From assembly GCF_001550155.1 (NCBI RefSeq), contig NZ_LRUF01000005.1, positions 1 through 64,000 of the forward strand: a DNA stretch of 64,000 nucleotides, written 5' to 3'. Source of the stretch: Pseudoalteromonas arabiensis (GTDB lineage Bacteria; Pseudomonadota; Gammaproteobacteria; Enterobacterales; Alteromonadaceae). The notes beneath the pieces are model-generated. The model had not been told where the DNA came from. It saw only the letters and a program-made list of their open reading frames with translations, and made no database searches. Position 1 is the stretch's first letter; each line of letters begins with the position of its first letter. Of this stretch, positions 18,698-27,684 are shown piece after piece. A program made the translations under genes and the position numbers.

Positions 18698-19800
18698 ACT
18701 AAGCTTAAACCTACCAAGCAAACTAAAAGTAGCACGGTCATAAAGGCAACTTGGCCGTGTTGCTGATATACCAGACCCGGCAGCAAAGAGCCTAAAGCGC
18801 CTCCACTATAATAAAAAGACACATATCCACCATTTGTTACACTGGCAGGGGCACTGCTAATTTTATTAACCAAGGGTGCTGCACTTGAGTGAATAACAAA
18901 CATCGCACCACAAAAGCCAGTAAAGGCAATAAAGAATAATAACAATTGTTGGCTCATTAATAGCACCATCGTCAGGCTATAGAATACAAATACCCAAGTT
19001 AGTAAACGCCAAGGTGTTAATGATTTACGTAATAGCCAAGGTGTCGCTATAGATGCTAGTGCACCAAGCAAATAACCGCTATAAACAAGGCCAATATCTC
19101 GAGTATTCGTAATAGCAAAACTGTCTTGCAGTATAAAGGGTAGGTAGTTTAGTAGTGCCGCAAAGCAAAAAAACATACAAAAAACCGCCCCGTAGAGCTT
19201 TAATACCAACGGATCTTTTAATTGTTTTAGATACAATAGCGGCGATTTAGCTGCATGAATGTTCGCACCTTTGCTTGCTTTAGGAATGGCGATTGCAAAT
19301 ATGATTAATCCTAACGCAATCACATAGTAAAAACTTTGCCAGCTTAAAAAGTCAGTAAATAAAGCGGCAAGCATACGACCAAAGTAACCACCGACAATCG
19401 TGCTGCCAATGTAGAGCGTCATATTACGCTGTAGCTCATCGGCTTGATAAGTTACACCAATGTAGCTTGTCATGGCGGTGAGTGCTGCAGGTAGAGTAAT
19501 GCCTTGAATAAAACGTACTAATAGTAGTAGCTTAAAGCTTGGCACGTAGGTAAATGCAATGCAGCTTATGGCCAGAATAAACATGGCAAACTTTAAGATT
19601 GTTAAAGGGTTTCGTTTAGCTAAAAACAAGCCATACACTAAAGGTGCAATGGCTAACGGCAGCATAGTCGCAGTCATTAAACTGCCAGCAGCGGCAGGTG
19701 ATACAGAAAAATGGCTGGCAAATAATCCGAGTAAGGGTTGTGGGGCGTATAAAACAAAGAAAATAAATACAGAGCAAAGTAACAAATGTCGCAGCTGCAT
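18664..19800 (-). CDS. MFS transporter, YnfM-like
   Basis: A 12-helix major facilitator, probably an exporter of small molecules in the inner membrane. The 378 residues show evenly spaced hydrophobic segments and the loop GLFLAKRNPLT between helices 2 and 3. Family traits such as RFIQGITLPAALTAM point to the YnfM/arabinose-efflux-like group. The substrate is unknown. I placed the start at 19800 instead of 19827 because AGGGAG stands six bases before it and the protein then begins MQLRHLLLC. The 3' end overlaps the convergent deacylase gene by 34 bases. Confidence 0.85.
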   Translation of the reverse strand: MQLRHLLLCSVFIFFVLYAPQPLLGLFASHFSVSPAAAGSLMTATMLPLAIAPLVYGLFLAKRNPLTILKFAMFILAISCIAFTYVPSFKLLLLVRFIQGITLPAALTAMTSYIGVTYQADELQRNMTLYIGSTIVGGYFGRMLAALFTDFLSWQSFYYVIALGLIIFAIAIPKASKGANIHAAKSPLLYLKQLKDPLVLKLYGAVFCMFFCFAALLNYLPFILQDSFAITNTRDIGLVYSGYLLGALASIATPWLLRKSLTPWRLLTWVFVFYSLTMVLLMSQQLLLFFIAFTGFCGAMFVIHSSAAPLVNKISSAPASVTNGGYVSFYYSGGALGSLLPGLVYQQHGQVAFMTVLLLVCLVGLSLVYLAGKKTIRG

Positions 19801-20033
19801 TTTTAGCTCCCTAAAGATAAAGCACAAGCTTATCGGGTATCACTTTTTTTACAAGTTAAAAGGCGATTAAAATAATAAATATTGCGTTAAATCAATATGT
19901 CATGATTTCATCGCGTGTTAATCTCAGGGCGTTAAAATAGATATCATGGAATCAAGTTGAGTCAATACTGTTATTTGTTTGCATAGCTGATTAAAATAGC
20001 CTTAATTAGGCATTTTATTATTGGAATTTCGTT

Positions 20034-20573
20034 ATGGGTTCATTACAAGATCAATTACTTAAGGCAGGGCTTACTACGTCGCACAAAGCTAAGGTAGCTA
20101 AAACTGAAAAGCGCAAACAGCAAAAGAAAAAAAAGAAAGGCGCAACGAGTAACCCCAGCGATTTACAAAAGCACATTGAGCAAACCAAGCTTGAACAGCA
20201 GAAAAAAGCAGATGAGTTAAATAAAGCGCGTTTAGAAGAGCAGAAGCAGCGTGAGCAAGTTGCACGTGTTAAACAAATTTTAGAGCACCACAACCAAGAT
20301 GAAATCCGTGGTGATCGTACTTTCAACTTTACGTACCAAAACAAAGTGAAAGAGTTGGACGTAAATGAAAAAACACAAAAAGCCCTTGCTGGTGGTCGCC
20401 TCGCGATTTGTGTTTTAGAAGGTCAGTTTTTTGTACTGGAAGATGAACCAGCACGAAAAGTCGCTGAAGTCAGCGAAGAATATATAGTGTTCCATGTTGA
20501 ACCAGAAGATAAGCAAAAGGATGAAGATGATCCTTATGCTGATTTCGAAGTACCTGATGATTTAATCTGGTAA
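20034..20573 (+). CDS. DUF2058 (YaiL-like) protein
   Basis: This 179-residue cytoplasmic protein belongs to the DUF2058/YaiL family, sometimes called nucleoid-associated; the true role is not known. It begins with MGSLQDQLLKAGL and a lysine-rich stretch (KRKQQKKKKKG, about 27-37). A charged helix (45-85) and a compact domain ending in DPYADFEVPDDLIW follow. The signature at both ends fits the family. It stands alone, with 206 bases of AT-rich DNA upstream. Confidence 0.85.
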   Translation: MGSLQDQLLKAGLTTSHKAKVAKTEKRKQQKKKKKGATSNPSDLQKHIEQTKLEQQKKADELNKARLEEQKQREQVARVKQILEHHNQDEIRGDRTFNFTYQNKVKELDVNEKTQKALAGGRLAICVLEGQFFVLEDEPARKVAEVSEEYIVFHVEPEDKQKDEDDPYADFEVPDDLIW

Positions 20574-20698
20574 ATACAGTTACTGTATAGGGTGTTTAAG
20601 TTGCGGTAACAATTATGTGTTTTTTCGGGTGCAATATTCCTAAATCATGGTCTACACTAAAGAAAATGTTTTCTAACCCATCACTAAGAGAAGATACA

Positions 20699-21022
20699 AT
20701 GAGCAAGATAACTAAAATACTATGTGGGGCAAGCTTAGCAATGGCAGCTAGCTTATCGTTTAACTCAATGGCCGCTGACGGTGCTACGCTTTACACAGCA
20801 AAACTTTGCCAAACTTGCCATGGTGCAGAAGGTAAAGCACCAATTATGCCGCAATACCCTAAACTAAATGGCCAAAATAAAGAGTATTTACTTGCGCAAA
20901 TGAAAGACATCAAGTCTGGTGCGCGTAGTAATGGTATGGCTGCAGCGATGAAAGCAATGGTTGCAAATGTATCTGAAGAAGAAATGTCAGCAATCGCAGA
21001 CTACTTATCGCAAGTTAAATAA
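20699..21022 (+). CDS. periplasmic class I cytochrome c (c553-like)
   Basis: A small soluble electron carrier in the periplasm. After a signal peptide cut near SMAA, the heme site CQTCH appears early in the mature protein. The distal methionine is probably in SNGMAAAM. The 107-residue length fits a mono-heme cytochrome c553/c4-type domain. I moved the start to the ATG at 20699, because AGAGAAG precedes it and the upstream extension lacks signal-peptide character. A strong terminator follows at 21042-21071. Confidence 0.9.
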   Translation: MSKITKILCGASLAMAASLSFNSMAADGATLYTAKLCQTCHGAEGKAPIMPQYPKLNGQNKEYLLAQMKDIKSGARSNGMAAAMKAMVANVSEEEMSAIADYLSQVK

Positions 21023-21041
21023 TCTTCGTTTTTAAGTTATT

Positions 21042-21071
21042 AAAGGCCACATCAACTGATGTGGCCTTTTT
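21042..21071 (+). terminator. Rho-independent terminator after cytochrome c gene
   Basis: AAAGGCCACATCA pairs perfectly with TGATGTGGCCTTT (21042-21054 with 21057-21069) and runs into more Ts. Confidence 0.9.
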
Positions 21072-21152
21072 GTATCAGCTATTGATTATCACCAAATAGT
21101 TATTTAGACTTCTATACATCTATTTGTGCGTGTCACATTAACAAGGTTTTCC

Positions 21153-21920
21153 ATGTTTGATTTACCAAAACTCGATTTAAAAAATAAAGTATCAGAGCAG
21201 GAATGGCAGCTACGTGTCGATTTAGCGGCATGTTACCGCTTGGTGGAACACTTTCGTTGGGGTGATCTCATTTACACTCACCTTTCGGCACGTTTACCAG
21301 GTACAGATCATTACTTAGTCAATGCTTTTGGTTTAAGTTTTGATGAAGTGACAGCATCCAATCTTGTTAAGGTTGATTTAGCCGGTAATATTCTTGATGA
21401 TACGCCGTTTAAGATTAACCCAGCAGGTTTTACCATCCACAGCGCTATTCACGAAGTACGTGATGATGCTCACTGCGTTATTCATCTACACACAAAAGAG
21501 ACCATTGCTGTGGCAACCCAAGAAAAAGGCCTGTTGCCACTAAGTCAGTATTCAATGTTTTCATTACCATCATTGTCTTATCATGGCTACGAAGGCTTAG
21601 CGGTAAACAGTGACGAGAAAAAGCGCTTGCAAGATGATTTAGGCACCACCAATCACATGCTATTGGTGAACCACGGCGGCTTAACTGTTGGCCCAACAGT
21701 CGGTGATGCGTTTATGCGTTTTTATGATTTACAGCGTGCCTGCGAAATTCAATTGGCGATTCAAGCCAGTGGTCAAGCGGCAATTCCAGTACCACAACCT
21801 ATTATCGATAATATTTATAATCAAGCGAATGTCGTGCACAGCGGCAGCACCGGTGGGCAGCTAGCCTGGCCGGCAATGCTGCGAAAAGCTTATCGTCTTG
21901 ATCCTCGTTTTGCTCAGTAA
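21153..21920 (+). CDS. class II aldolase/adducin family protein
   Basis: The family uses zinc to cleave or epimerise sugar derivatives. The 255 residues show the zinc ligands in HLHTKET (HxH) and the third histidine in NHGGLTVG, plus the loop INPAGFTIHSAIHE. I start it at the ATG at 21153, which follows AAGGT, instead of the GTG at 21126. It lies nine bases before an enolase-superfamily dehydratase, so it may cleave the 2-keto-3-deoxy acid made by that enzyme. The exact substrate is unknown. Free-standing members of this type are not limited to aldolase activity. Confidence 0.85.
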   Translation: MFDLPKLDLKNKVSEQEWQLRVDLAACYRLVEHFRWGDLIYTHLSARLPGTDHYLVNAFGLSFDEVTASNLVKVDLAGNILDDTPFKINPAGFTIHSAIHEVRDDAHCVIHLHTKETIAVATQEKGLLPLSQYSMFSLPSLSYHGYEGLAVNSDEKKRLQDDLGTTNHMLLVNHGGLTVGPTVGDAFMRFYDLQRACEIQLAIQASGQAAIPVPQPIIDNIYNQANVVHSGSTGGQLAWPAMLRKAYRLDPRFAQ

Positions 21921-21929
21921 GGAGTAACC

Positions 21930-23105
21930 ATGAAAGTTAATCGCGTCGAAGTGTTCGATATTCATTGTCCAGACAGACCTGCTTGGACACCTGTTTTTGT
22001 GCGTATTCACACCGATGAAGGTATTAGCGGTGTGGGTGAAGCGGGTCTGGCTTATGATTTAGGTCATAGTGCCGCTGCGGCAATGATCAAAGAAATGGCC
22101 GATGCCTTTTTAATTGGTCATGACCCATTTCAAACAGAAAAACTATGGTCACGAATGCTACGCGAAAGCTTTTGGGGTTTAGGTGGTGGGCCTGTTGTGT
22201 ATGCAGCAATGAGTGCCATTGATACCGCACTTTGGGATATTAAGGGTAAAGCGCTTGGTTTACCTGTTTACCAGTTACTAGGTGGTAAAGTTAACGACAA
22301 ACTGCGTACTTACGCTTCACAACTGCAATTTGACTGGGATAGTGAATTCAAAGCACTTGTTCACCCACAGGAATACGCAGAAGCAGCACTAAAAGCCATG
22401 GCTGAAGGGTATGATGCGGTAAAAGTTGACCCAATCCAGTACGATAAAAACGGCAATACTTATTACGATCGCACTAACATTATTTCTCGCGCAGAAATGA
22501 AGCTATATCGCGCGCGTATGCAAGCTATTCGTGAAGCGGTAGGTGATGAAGTTGACATTATTTTTGAGTGTCACAGCTTACCTGGCGCAACATCAGCAAT
22601 TCAAATTGGTGAAATTGCTGAAGAGTTCGATTGTATGTATTACGAAGAGCCAGTGAACTACTTAAATCATTCATTACATGCAAAAGTTGCTGATAAAGTA
22701 GCGGTGCCAATTGCAGGTGGTGAACGTTTGTATAACCGCTGGGGTGTGCGCCCTTACTTAGAAGATCAAAGTATTGATGTATTACAGCCAGACTTAGGCC
22801 TGTGTGGTGGTTTTACTGAAACTAAAAAAGTGTGTGATTATGCAGATATCTTCGATGTGCGTATTCAAGCTCACGTGTGTGGCGGCCCAGTAGCAACAGC
22901 TGCTTCGTTACACCTAGAAACCGCTATTCCTAACTTTTTAATTCACGAACATCACACCTATGCGATTAAAAAGTGGAACCGTGAGCTATGTATTCAAGAT
23001 CCACAACCTAAAAATGGTTTCTTCCAAGTATCAGAAGAGCCAGGGATCGGTATTGAGCTAAATGATGAAGTTGTTATGCGCTCACAGCGTGTTGAGATAA
23101 AGTAA
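21930..23105 (+). CDS. enolase-superfamily sugar-acid dehydratase (DgoD-like)
   Basis: A cytoplasmic Mg-dependent enzyme of the mandelate racemase branch, probably an aldonate dehydratase that makes a 2-keto-3-deoxy acid. The 391 residues show the N-terminal capping domain, the metal ligands in order (E in IIFECH, E in YYEEPV, E in GGERLYNRW), and the base histidine in IQAHVCGGP. The tail NGFFQVSEEPGIGIEL resembles galactonate-type dehydratases. Which sugar acid it uses cannot be told. AAGGAG precedes the ATG, and it is co-transcribed with the aldolase gene. Confidence 0.85.
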   Translation: MKVNRVEVFDIHCPDRPAWTPVFVRIHTDEGISGVGEAGLAYDLGHSAAAAMIKEMADAFLIGHDPFQTEKLWSRMLRESFWGLGGGPVVYAAMSAIDTALWDIKGKALGLPVYQLLGGKVNDKLRTYASQLQFDWDSEFKALVHPQEYAEAALKAMAEGYDAVKVDPIQYDKNGNTYYDRTNIISRAEMKLYRARMQAIREAVGDEVDIIFECHSLPGATSAIQIGEIAEEFDCMYYEEPVNYLNHSLHAKVADKVAVPIAGGERLYNRWGVRPYLEDQSIDVLQPDLGLCGGFTETKKVCDYADIFDVRIQAHVCGGPVATAASLHLETAIPNFLIHEHHTYAIKKWNRELCIQDPQPKNGFFQVSEEPGIGIELNDEVVMRSQRVEIK

Positions 23106-23113
23106 AAGCGTTT

Positions 23114-23144
23114 AGGTAATGCCCCGTTAATCGGGGTATTACCT
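23114..23144 (+). terminator. strong hairpin after the dehydratase gene
   Basis: AGGTAATGCCCCG pairs with CGGGGTATTACCT over 13 positions (one G-U) around TTAAT. No T run follows, so it may act as an mRNA end stabiliser or a weak terminator. Confidence 0.55.
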
Positions 23145-23243
23145 GTGCTGTGTAATAATCTGTTATGGATTATTTCTCCCTAGTATCTAGATTGAGAAAG
23201 GAAGAGTGACTTCCTATCAATTTAGATTACAAAGGAGACAGTA

Positions 23244-23636
23244 ATGAAATTAATTAATTCGGTTATCTATTGCAGCTTTATCAGTTGCCTATTTATTTCT
23301 GCGACTCAGGCGGCTGCAGACCCAAAATGTGATGTAACAGCACAATCTTTTGCTCATATTCAACAAAGGCATTGCACTTTTGGTGTACAAGCCAGTCAAT
23401 TTTTGCCTCAGTACTGTGCAACAATACAAGATGCGCAAAAATTTTGCGAACAAGTGCAAAATGCAACTAATAAATCACGAACAGTACAGCCTGATGCTCG
23501 TATTAGGTATGATGCTAACTTAGGGATAGTTGTTGGTACTCAACAAGAGAAGTGCGCCCGCTTGATAATTAAGCCAAATGGAGAGGTTGTTACTCAGTTC
23601 CCTGAATTAAATGGTGCACCAGGAAACTGTTCTTAA
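23244..23636 (+). CDS. small exported protein, possible EndoU-like toxin
   Basis: The 130-residue protein has a signal peptide (residues 1-25, cut near TQAAA). The mature part opens with SFAHIQQRHC and ends with a strand RIRYDANLGIVVG and the segment GEVVTQFPEL. An H-x3-RH motif near the start followed by a V-T-x-FP strand near the end recalls the C-terminal nuclease domains (EndoU-like or related folds) of polymorphic toxins. I cannot confirm the family without a profile search. Six cysteines in the mature part suggest disulfides. AAGGAGA precedes the ATG. The next gene, 23 bases on, encodes a small acidic protein with no signal, which would fit an immunity protein. Confidence 0.5.
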   Translation: MKLINSVIYCSFISCLFISATQAAADPKCDVTAQSFAHIQQRHCTFGVQASQFLPQYCATIQDAQKFCEQVQNATNKSRTVQPDARIRYDANLGIVVGTQQEKCARLIIKPNGEVVTQFPELNGAPGNCS

Positions 23637-23659
23637 TGTCAATTTGGGAATAGATACTT

Positions 23660-23992
23660 ATGAGAAAGGTCGTTCTATCATCTACAAAATTAAGTCTCGA
23701 TGAGCCTGAATTTCAATGTTCTTTGACAGATGAACTTTGGCATGATGGTTATGAGTATATAATGACGTTAGATGATGCTCCTGTACTACAGCGGTTTTGG
23801 AAGCATCAATATGGCGTAGAGGCCGAAAATCCGATACGAGTAAGTATGCTTAACCAGCTTACAGAAGAGCTTGATAAGTGTATTGCTTGTTACCCTACGG
23901 AAGAGTCGCTTGTGGCATTTAGCCTTGAATTTAAGTCATTGATAAATAAAGCTGTAAGCTACAACTGTTCGCTACAAATAATAGCGCAGTAA
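23660..23992 (+). CDS. small cytoplasmic protein, possible immunity protein
   Basis: I do not recognise this 110-residue protein. It has no signal peptide, is acidic, and is rich in aromatic residues in the middle (ELWHDGYEYI, QRFWKHQYGV). It starts 23 bases after the exported toxin-like gene on the same strand, and the pair ends at a hairpin. Small size, acidity and direct coupling to a toxin-like gene are typical of immunity proteins. That role is inferred from context only. Confidence 0.5.
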   Translation: MRKVVLSSTKLSLDEPEFQCSLTDELWHDGYEYIMTLDDAPVLQRFWKHQYGVEAENPIRVSMLNQLTEELDKCIACYPTEESLVAFSLEFKSLINKAVSYNCSLQIIAQ

Positions 23993-24002
23993 TCGACCAA
24001 TG

Positions 24003-24036
24003 AATGGCTGTAGCTCTGCTCGTTGCCACAGCCATT
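24003..24036. terminator. hairpin between convergent genes
   Basis: AATGGCTGT (24003-24011) pairs with ACAGCCATT (24028-24036) around a 16-base loop. It lies in the 46-base gap between two convergent stops and could end both transcripts. Confidence 0.5.
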
Positions 24037-24038
24037 TC

Positions 24039-25001
24039 TTAATTTGTAGGCTCTGTTGATTCGCAATTCGGCCCCTTTACAATTGTAAAACACTTCCCTC
24101 CAAAACGAACCTTACCTCGTTTACGTTCAATCAAAACATCAGCAGAGAGTGTATTATTGAAAGATTCCATAAACTGTTTTCGCGCACGGTGGATCTGAAT
24201 ATTGACATGGCATTCATTAATACCAAGATCGCGTGCTAATTTCTTAACTTGTACCCAGCCCTGTACATCTTTCTCAAATTTATTTTTAATATCGGCCAGT
24301 TTATTGCGAGCCAGCAGCACGGTGAGGTAGTGATGAGAGCGAACATCTAGGTCAATTAATGTGTTGTGTTGTCTTATTTTGAGTTCGGTTTGCTCTTCAT
24401 CTAGGCTCAAATTGAATATAAATTGAAGGTCATTAATAGGTGTGGGGCTTAAATTCAGTGTATTTTCTTGTGATGTCATTTCAGCTTGAAAAAACTGCCA
24501 CAGCTGCTCTCCTATTGTTATTTGATGACCATCTTCTAAAGTAACTAATTGGTGAGTTTCTGTGTTTTCGTAGCACCAAGAGAGCCTATCAGGATCGTAA
24601 AAAATAACGGCTGTTGGATGTTGGCTATCGGGTAAAAAATGATAACGTTCAAGCAAAATACAATGTGTATTTGTGCCATTGATAGGTAGTAAAAGATCTC
24701 TGGGTGGATCGATAGAAGTTAATTGGTAATCTAAGTTATTTATTTCTGAAAAGCTTAGGCGATCATTTAGGGCTAATGGGGAGTTGATTTGTTTATCAAG
24801 CCGTTTCCCGTTTAGCCAAATACCATTTTTGCTTAGATCACGAATATACCAGTGTGGTTCGACCCATTCTATTACAGCATGAATACGTGTCACTTCTGGG
24901 TAGTTTAATAATGTGTCAACAGAGTGGGCTAGTCGACCAAAACGATGAAAGTCGCGCAGATAAAAGCTCACATCTGAGTTTAAACTAGCCAGTATAGCCA
25001 T
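24039..25001 (-). CDS. FHA-domain protein with C-terminal winged-helix-like part
   Basis: The N-terminal FHA domain (about 20-90) has the phosphothreonine-binding signature: TRIHAVIEW in the SRxH position and DLSKNGIWLNGKRL. A middle part of unclear fold follows. The last 110 residues (VKKLARDLGINECHVNIQIHRARKQF, then GKVRFGGKCF) look like a helix-turn-helix with a wing, as in response-regulator output domains. It may be a transcription factor switched by binding a phosphorylated partner. The divergent neighbour is a Ser/Thr kinase whose start is 120 bases away, the natural candidate partner. Both DNA binding and partner are inferred. Confidence 0.75.
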   Translation of the reverse strand: MAILASLNSDVSFYLRDFHRFGRLAHSVDTLLNYPEVTRIHAVIEWVEPHWYIRDLSKNGIWLNGKRLDKQINSPLALNDRLSFSEINNLDYQLTSIDPPRDLLLPINGTNTHCILLERYHFLPDSQHPTAVIFYDPDRLSWCYENTETHQLVTLEDGHQITIGEQLWQFFQAEMTSQENTLNLSPTPINDLQFIFNLSLDEEQTELKIRQHNTLIDLDVRSHHYLTVLLARNKLADIKNKFEKDVQGWVQVKKLARDLGINECHVNIQIHRARKQFMESFNNTLSADVLIERKRGKVRFGGKCFTIVKGPNCESTEPTN

Positions 25002-25121
25002 ATAGCTCTCTTTTAGTCCTTGAATAAAAATATAACTCTATCATAGTGTGTACATTAATTTTGCATTTAATTAACATTGAATACTAAACTAATTATTTAT
25101 ATGTGATGGATCGAGTAGTTT

Positions 25122-27668
25122 GTGATAGAGGATTACTATAAAAATATACAAGTCTTGGCGCAAGGAGGGATGAGTACGATATACCTTGCAACTGATCGAG
25201 AGCTGAATAGGCAAGTCGTACTCAAGGTAATGAAATTAGCTGGAGACACTACTGAGCGAGCCATTAGTGAAGCAAAATTAATAGCGAGCTTTAATCATCC
25301 AAATATAGTGCAGCTTTATAAAATCATTCATCGCGATCAACAAGTTTTATTAGAAATGGAGTATGTTAAAGGGAATACGTTAGCTCATGTAATGAAAGAG
25401 CAGAGGCTTACACTGACTGAAAAGCTAGAAATACTCATTCATATTAGTGATGGTTTAGCTGCAATTCATGATAAAGGCATATTACATCTCGATTTGAAAC
25501 CGGCTAATGTGCTAGTAAGTGATGAAGGTACAGTTAAAATAACTGATTTCGGTATCTCAAAAATCAAAGGGGTAGAAGCAACTGATATAGTCAATGATTA
25601 TGGCAGTTTAAACGCCATGTCGCCTGAGCAATTGAATAATCAAGCTGTTGACTTTCGAAGTGATTTATTTTCATTGGGGTTAATCGCTTATCAGTTATTA
25701 ACGGGCTATCATGCTTATTCAAAACAAGCCTCAAGCAGTACAGCGCAAGATTTAGCAAAACAAATCAAATCATTTCCTTGTTGCGCAAATTATAAACCTA
25801 TCAAAGAGTTATCTGCTGATTTAGTACCTTTACTAAAACAGTTATTAGCATTTAAAGTGGATAAACGCCCTGAAAGCGCTCGCGCCGTAGCATCTCAGTT
25901 TAGAGACGTTTTAGCCTCGCTTAGCTTCGAAAGCGTGACCGTAGATGTTACAAGTTACAAAAATAATAACAACCTAAGCAAAACTTTTTTCAATAGAAGA
26001 TTACTTCTTGTTGTGATTCTTTTTTTGCTATTAAGCGGGGGGAGTTGGTTCTGGTATGCATCTAAACCGATAGAGAGAATAGCTTTATTACCCGTAGAAT
26101 TTATAGCAAATAGCCAAGTTACGGATGCACAAAAACGCTTGCTCAGTCTTGGCGTCAAGGATGCAATAACCGAATATGTACTTGCTGATCGCAAGCTTGC
26201 TTTAATTGCGAGCAGGGAAGTTAAACAAGCACAATTAATACTTGGTAAAGAAGCAGGCCTAAATGATTTAGCTGCCGCTCTGGGAGCTACCAAACTATTA
26301 ATACCTTTATTAGACTGCAACCGTTTATCGTGTGATTTCACACTAAACGAACTAGATAAAAACGCCACAATGATAGGCACAACACGAAGTGCAACAGATA
26401 AAGAAAACTATCTAAATATTTATAACTCAACTTTATCCTCGATACAAAGCTTGCTTACTCCAAGTATTCTTTCGAACAGAGAGCTGTTATTGTCAGATGA
26501 GTTTATTAGGCAGTATGTGTCGTTAGTTGCTCTGACTGCGAATGATTTAGGTAGCAGTCAAAAGCAACGCGCCATGGCTGAGTCTTTGTTGTTGCAAGAG
26601 CCTGATTTTAAGCCTTTGTATCCTTTATATCGAAAAATAGTTTTACGCCTTTATAAATCGTCAAAAAATGTAGAGCTCATAACAAAGTTACAATTTCAAC
26701 TTGAACGATCGCCAACTTCATACCGTGAAAGCCCTGCTTATTTAGTTGATCTACTTGAAATATACCAGTATACGGGAGAGCACCTTAAAGCTGAAAAAAT
26801 TATTAGCAGAATTCAAAGCTCATCTTTAGAGGAATACCAGAGAGAAATTATTTTGGCTATTTATTTTAAGCGTACAGGCCGCCTAGAAGAGTCTTTAAAG
26901 CACGCGAAGATGGCATATAAAATTAGACCCACTTTATTGGCCACCAGAAACCTTGCAATCGCGTACCTTACCTTGGGGAAACGTGCTGACGCATTAAAAT
27001 ATTTAAAGGAAGTATTAAGTTATAACCCTGATGATGTTGTAACGCTTAAAACAGTCGCGGATGTATCTTTGTTATCAGGCGACTTGACGGCGGCAGAGGA
27101 TAATTATCAAAAACTGATCGATTCGGGACAGCAAAGTGCCTCTATTTATAGTAATTATTCAATTGTTCTTTCTTTACAAGGTGAGCTTGTAAATGCATTA
27201 AACCTTGCTGAAAAAGCCATGATGTTAGATACCAAAACAACCACCTTACAACTTAATTATGCTGATTTACTTTATTTGCAAGGCCGCTTTACAGAGGCTG
27301 AAAGCTTATACTTAAAAATTAGCGATCAGCTTGGCTCCTCGTCGAAAAACGTTGCAGACCAGCTTGAAAAAGCGCAAGTGTTGATTCACCTAAATAGGAA
27401 TCAACAAGCGATGAATCAGGTTGAGCAGTTGTTAGCTGCTCAGCCAAATTTGGCCGAGGCATATTTTATCAAAGCAATGCTGCAAAGCTTATTGAATGAA
27501 AAATACTCAGCACTCGCGTCGGTAGAACAAAGTATAAATTTGGGATGGAGTCCAGTTTTTTACCGTCTACCTTGGTTTAAGGGGTTATGTTCTGAAAGTA
27601 AGTTAATGAGCTTAATCGGCAAAGAGCATTATTACTTTTTATGTTCTGTAAAAAATAACGCAGAGTAA
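25122..27668 (+). CDS. membrane Ser/Thr kinase with TPR sensor part
   Basis: An 848-residue Hanks-type kinase. The kinase domain (about 5-265) has a glycine loop AQGGMSTIY, Lys35, Glu50, the catalytic loop HLDLKPANV (Asp124, with Leu in place of the Arg of HRD), DFG (142-144) and MSPEQ. All catalytic residues are present. One membrane segment lies at about 293-313. The C-terminal 530 residues would then be periplasmic. They begin with a region like the FlgO/adenylate-cyclase-associated domain (IALLPVEF, VKDAITEYVL) and continue with six or more TPR-like repeats (about 570-810). The start is GTG at 25122 with a weak ribosome site. The divergent FHA gene suggests a kinase/FHA pair. Confidence 0.85.
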   Translation: MIEDYYKNIQVLAQGGMSTIYLATDRELNRQVVLKVMKLAGDTTERAISEAKLIASFNHPNIVQLYKIIHRDQQVLLEMEYVKGNTLAHVMKEQRLTLTEKLEILIHISDGLAAIHDKGILHLDLKPANVLVSDEGTVKITDFGISKIKGVEATDIVNDYGSLNAMSPEQLNNQAVDFRSDLFSLGLIAYQLLTGYHAYSKQASSSTAQDLAKQIKSFPCCANYKPIKELSADLVPLLKQLLAFKVDKRPESARAVASQFRDVLASLSFESVTVDVTSYKNNNNLSKTFFNRRLLLVVILFLLLSGGSWFWYASKPIERIALLPVEFIANSQVTDAQKRLLSLGVKDAITEYVLADRKLALIASREVKQAQLILGKEAGLNDLAAALGATKLLIPLLDCNRLSCDFTLNELDKNATMIGTTRSATDKENYLNIYNSTLSSIQSLLTPSILSNRELLLSDEFIRQYVSLVALTANDLGSSQKQRAMAESLLLQEPDFKPLYPLYRKIVLRLYKSSKNVELITKLQFQLERSPTSYRESPAYLVDLLEIYQYTGEHLKAEKIISRIQSSSLEEYQREIILAIYFKRTGRLEESLKHAKMAYKIRPTLLATRNLAIAYLTLGKRADALKYLKEVLSYNPDDVVTLKTVADVSLLSGDLTAAEDNYQKLIDSGQQSASIYSNYSIVLSLQGELVNALNLAEKAMMLDTKTTTLQLNYADLLYLQGRFTEAESLYLKISDQLGSSSKNVADQLEKAQVLIHLNRNQQAMNQVEQLLAAQPNLAEAYFIKAMLQSLLNEKYSALASVEQSINLGWSPVFYRLPWFKGLCSESKLMSLIGKEHYYFLCSVKNNAE

Positions 27669-27678
27669 GCTCTGCGTT
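27657..27678. terminator. bidirectional terminator across the kinase stop codon
   Basis: AACGCAGAG-TAAG-CTCTGCGTT is a nine-pair stem whose loop holds the kinase stop codon. The minus strand continues ATTTTTTAC, so it is a good terminator for the convergent DP-EP-like gene, and fair for the kinase gene. Confidence 0.75.
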
Positions 27679-27684
27679 GGTGTT

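Noticed and set aside
24039..25001. A type VI secretion link for the FHA protein and kinase
   Set aside because: FHA/kinase pairs occur in T6SS clusters, but no tss gene is found in the window.
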